A DNA stretch of 64,000 nucleotides, taken from positions 16,392 through 80,391 of the forward strand of contig CAKSJP010000009.1 in assembly GCA_934463425.1 (NCBI GenBank). Direction: 5' to 3'. A program made the translations under genes and the position numbers. Of the stretch, positions 61,900 to 64,000 are shown piece after piece (the stretch's first letter is position 1; each line of letters begins with the position of its first letter). The stretch comes from an uncultured Ruminococcus sp. GTDB taxonomy: Bacteria; Bacillota; Clostridia; Oscillospirales; Ruminococcaceae. Under the pieces are notes generated by a model, which was not told the origin of the DNA, did no database searches, and saw only the letters and a list, made by a program, of their open reading frames with translations.

Positions 61900-62053
61900 T
61901 TACATTTCCCTCCCTTTGCCGCTACGGCAGAGGCTAATCTTCCGCCGGATCCTAACGACCAGACTTCTGATCTATACCACCAATAAACCCTTTTGAAGGG
62001 CATCGGGTATCAGCTAAACCTGTCATGCTGCAAACCTTTTTGCAATATGATTT

Positions 62054-62082
62054 ATTGTACCACATATTTCAAAATTTGTCAA
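62054..62082 (-). promoter_or_regulatory. rpsU promoter
   Basis: TTGACA (62077-62082), 17 bp, TACAAT (62054-62059), with TGg before the -10, on the minus strand. Confidence 0.8.
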
Positions 62083-62110
62083 GTGCTTTTTCTGCAAACT
62101 TAGAAATTTG

Positions 62111-64000
62111 TTATTTTACCACAAAATTCACAAGTTTCTTTGGTACATATATCTGTTTCACGATATTTTTTCCGGCTGTCGCTTCTATTATTTTTGCATC
62201 TGCGGCAGCCTGCTCCAGAACAGCATCCTTTTCTGCATCTGCCGGGATCTCCAGCTTTGCCTTTACCTTGCCGTTGATCTGGACAACGATCTCGATCATA
62301 TCGTCCACGCACAGGGCTTCGTCATAGGTCACCCATTCCTGTTCGCTGAGAACGCCCTCACAGCCGATCACCTGATACAGCTCCTCAGAGATGTGCGGTG
62401 CAAACGGATACAGCAGGATCAGCAGATCACGAAATTCCTTCTTGGTGACAGAACCGGCATCGTAAATATCATTCAGCAGGGTCATCATTGCCGCAATGGC
62501 AGTGTTGAACTTCATTGCCTCGATATCCTCAGACACCTTCTTGATGGTCTTGTGCATCTTAGAACGCAGGGCATCGCTGTAGCTGTCGCTGTCGGTCATC
62601 TTGTCCTGAAGCGCCCAGATACGGTCGATAAAGCGCTTGCAGCCCTTCACGCTGCTCTCGCTCCAGGGCGCAGCCTTTTCGTAGTCGCCCATGAACAGCA
62701 CATACAGACGCAGCACGTCTGCGCCATAGACATCGACAACATCATTGGGGTCAACCACATTGCCTCTGGACTTGGACATTTTCTCGCCGTCCGGCCCCAG
62801 GATCAGACCCTGTGCAGTACGCTTTGCATAGGGCTCAGAGGTAGGCACCAGATCCAGATCATACAGGAACTTATGCCAGAACCGGGAGTAGATCATATGG
62901 CGTGTTACATGCTCCATGCCGCCGTTGTACCAGTCTACCGGCATCCAGTATTTCAACGCTTCCTGAGAAGCAAATTCCTTGTCATTCTGCGGATCACAGT
63001 AGCGGAGGAAGTACCAGGAAGAGCCTGCCCACTGGGGCATGGTATCCGTTTCCCGTCTTGCGTCTGCGCCGCACTTCGGACACTTGCAGTGTACAAAGGA
63101 GTCGATCTTTGCCAGCGGGCTTTCGCCGTCCTTACCCGGTTCAAAGTTCTCTACCGGCGGCAGACGCAGCGGCAGCTGGTCATAGGGCACCGGCACCATG
63201 CCGCACTTCGGGCAGTATACGATGGGGATCGGTTCGCCCCAGTAGCGCTGACGGTTGAACGCCCAGTCTTTCATCTTGTACTGTACGCCCTTTTCGCCGC
63301 AGCCCTTTTCTGCCAACACTTCCAGCATCTTTTCAATGGCATCCTTTTTGTTGGAGATACCGTTCAGAATGCCGGAGTTCACCATTTCGCCGTCTCCGGT
63401 ATAGGCTTCCTTGGAAATATCGCCGCCCTTGATGACTTCGATGATATCGATGCCAAACTTCTTGGCAAAGTCATAGTCACGGGTATCGTGTGCCGGCACA
63501 GCCATGATCGCGCCAGTACCGTATCCCATCATCACATAGTCGGAAATGTAGATGGGAATCTCCTTGCCGGTGATGGGGTTGATGCCGGTGAGGCCTTCGA
63601 TCTTCACGCCGGTCTTATCCTTGACCAGCTGCGTCCGCTCGAACTCACTCTTCTTGGCACACTCTGCCTTGTATGCATCCAGATCTGCAATGTTGGCGAT
63701 GCTGTCGCGATACTTCTGGATGATGGGATGCTCCGGTGCAATGACCATAAAGGTCACGCCGTACAGCGTATCCGGGCGTGTGGTATAGATGCGCAGCTTT
63801 TCGTCTGCGTGTTCCTTGATCGAGAAGTTGACAAATGCACCGGTAGACTTGCCGATCCAGTTCTGCTGCTGGAGCTTGACGTTAGGCAGATAGTCTACCT
63901 CTTCCAGTCCCTGGAGCAGCTTGTCTGCGTATTCCGTAATGCGCAGATACCAGACTTCCTTGGTCTTCTGGACGATCTCGCTGTGGCAGATGTCGCACTT
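62111..64000 (-). CDS. leuS: Leucyl-tRNA synthetase (N-terminus outside window)
   Basis: The last ~629 residues are visible; the frame is open to the window edge, so the HIGH motif is not seen. Present: the editing domain (TTRPDTLYGVTFM and YGTGAIMAVPAHDTRDYDFA), the zinc-knuckle region (CPKCGMVPVPYDQLP), the catalytic KMSKS (EKMSKSRGNVVDP) and the C-terminal tRNA-binding part. Charges tRNA-Leu. No clear terminator lies immediately after the stop; rpsU follows on the same strand from its own promoter. Confidence 0.97.
   Translation of the reverse strand, partial: KCDICHSEIVQKTKEVWYLRITEYADKLLQGLEEVDYLPNVKLQQQNWIGKSTGAFVNFSIKEHADEKLRIYTTRPDTLYGVTFMVIAPEHPIIQKYRDSIANIADLDAYKAECAKKSEFERTQLVKDKTGVKIEGLTGINPITGKEIPIYISDYVMMGYGTGAIMAVPAHDTRDYDFAKKFGIDIIEVIKGGDISKEAYTGDGEMVNSGILNGISNKKDAIEKMLEVLAEKGCGEKGVQYKMKDWAFNRQRYWGEPIPIVYCPKCGMVPVPYDQLPLRLPPVENFEPGKDGESPLAKIDSFVHCKCPKCGADARRETDTMPQWAGSSWYFLRYCDPQNDKEFASQEALKYWMPVDWYNGGMEHVTRHMIYSRFWHKFLYDLDLVPTSEPYAKRTAQGLILGPDGEKMSKSRGNVVDPNDVVDVYGADVLRLYVLFMGDYEKAAPWSESSVKGCKRFIDRIWALQDKMTDSDSYSDALRSKMHKTIKKVSEDIEAMKFNTAIAAMMTLLNDIYDAGSVTKKEFRDLLILLYPFAPHISEELYQVIGCEGVLSEQEWVTYDEALCVDDMIEIVVQINGKVKAKLEIPADAEKDAVLEQAAADAKIIEATAGKNIVKQIYVPKKLVNFVVK

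Overview
The window looks like chromosomal DNA of a cellulolytic gut Ruminococcus (Oscillospiraceae), probably close to R. champanellensis or R. flavefaciens. Two secreted proteins end in type I dockerins. There are a SCIFF peptide and its radical-SAM maturase, NfnAB, pyruvate formate-lyase fermentation genes, sigma-A promoters of the TTGACA-17-TATAAT type (often with a TGgTATAAT extended -10) and strong AGGAGG ribosome sites. This placement is inference from content; no database was consulted.

Layout. 1-8.1 kb: a YhgE/Pip membrane protein with a divergent TetR regulator, tRNA-Arg, pyrE, prfB, a zinc-ribbon membrane protein, folA and a Nudix hydrolase. Two families of short inverted-repeat elements lie between them, one inserted into the other. 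8.1-8.6 kb: a compound tandem-repeat array. 9.07-18.17 kb: a 9.1-kb integrated island bounded by 48-bp direct repeats of the 3' end of tRNA-Thr(GGT). It carries a tyrosine integrase, an XRE repressor, divergent small DNA-binding genes, a primase-helicase with an iteron-rich candidate origin, a sigma-like protein and small regulators, but no capsid or tail genes. This resembles a phage-inducible island (satellite). 18.5-26.7 kb: a D,D-carboxypeptidase-like protein that has lost its zinc ligands, pdxST, a leucine-rich-repeat dockerin protein, DUF421/DUF4363, GtrA and a CNNM/HlyC transporter.

26.8-31.6 kb holds the two most striking loci. corA is preceded by a 31-codon leader peptide whose start (MNADPYPLPCP) resembles the proline-rich MgtL leader of enterobacterial mgtA. 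Next to it is a pyruvate formate-lyase operon in which the enzyme is split: a 695-residue catalytic protein without a glycyl-radical domain, a 69-residue protein of unknown function, a separate 79-residue glycyl-radical protein, and pflA. 31.9-42 kb: an S66 peptidase, an ion transporter, mnmA, an Rrf2 regulator, a LacI-sensor/GGDEF cyclase, a NERD protein, an SPFH protein, a dockerin protein, gph and a candidate small RNA.

42-64 kb is mostly housekeeping: gdhA, DUF4364, the aroB-aroA-aroC operon, ymfFH (linked to EF-P modification), lgt, folD, the scfB-scfA-TIGR04086-yajC cluster, nfnBA, an acidic zinc-ribbon protein, efp, an M24 peptidase, aroQ, yqeG, rpsU and the 5'-truncated leuS. Several parts fit together: aroB/A/C and aroQ supply the shikimate pathway, efp and ymfFH share the EF-P modification theme, and gdhA, nfnAB and split pfl fit an anaerobic fermenter's nitrogen and redox economy.
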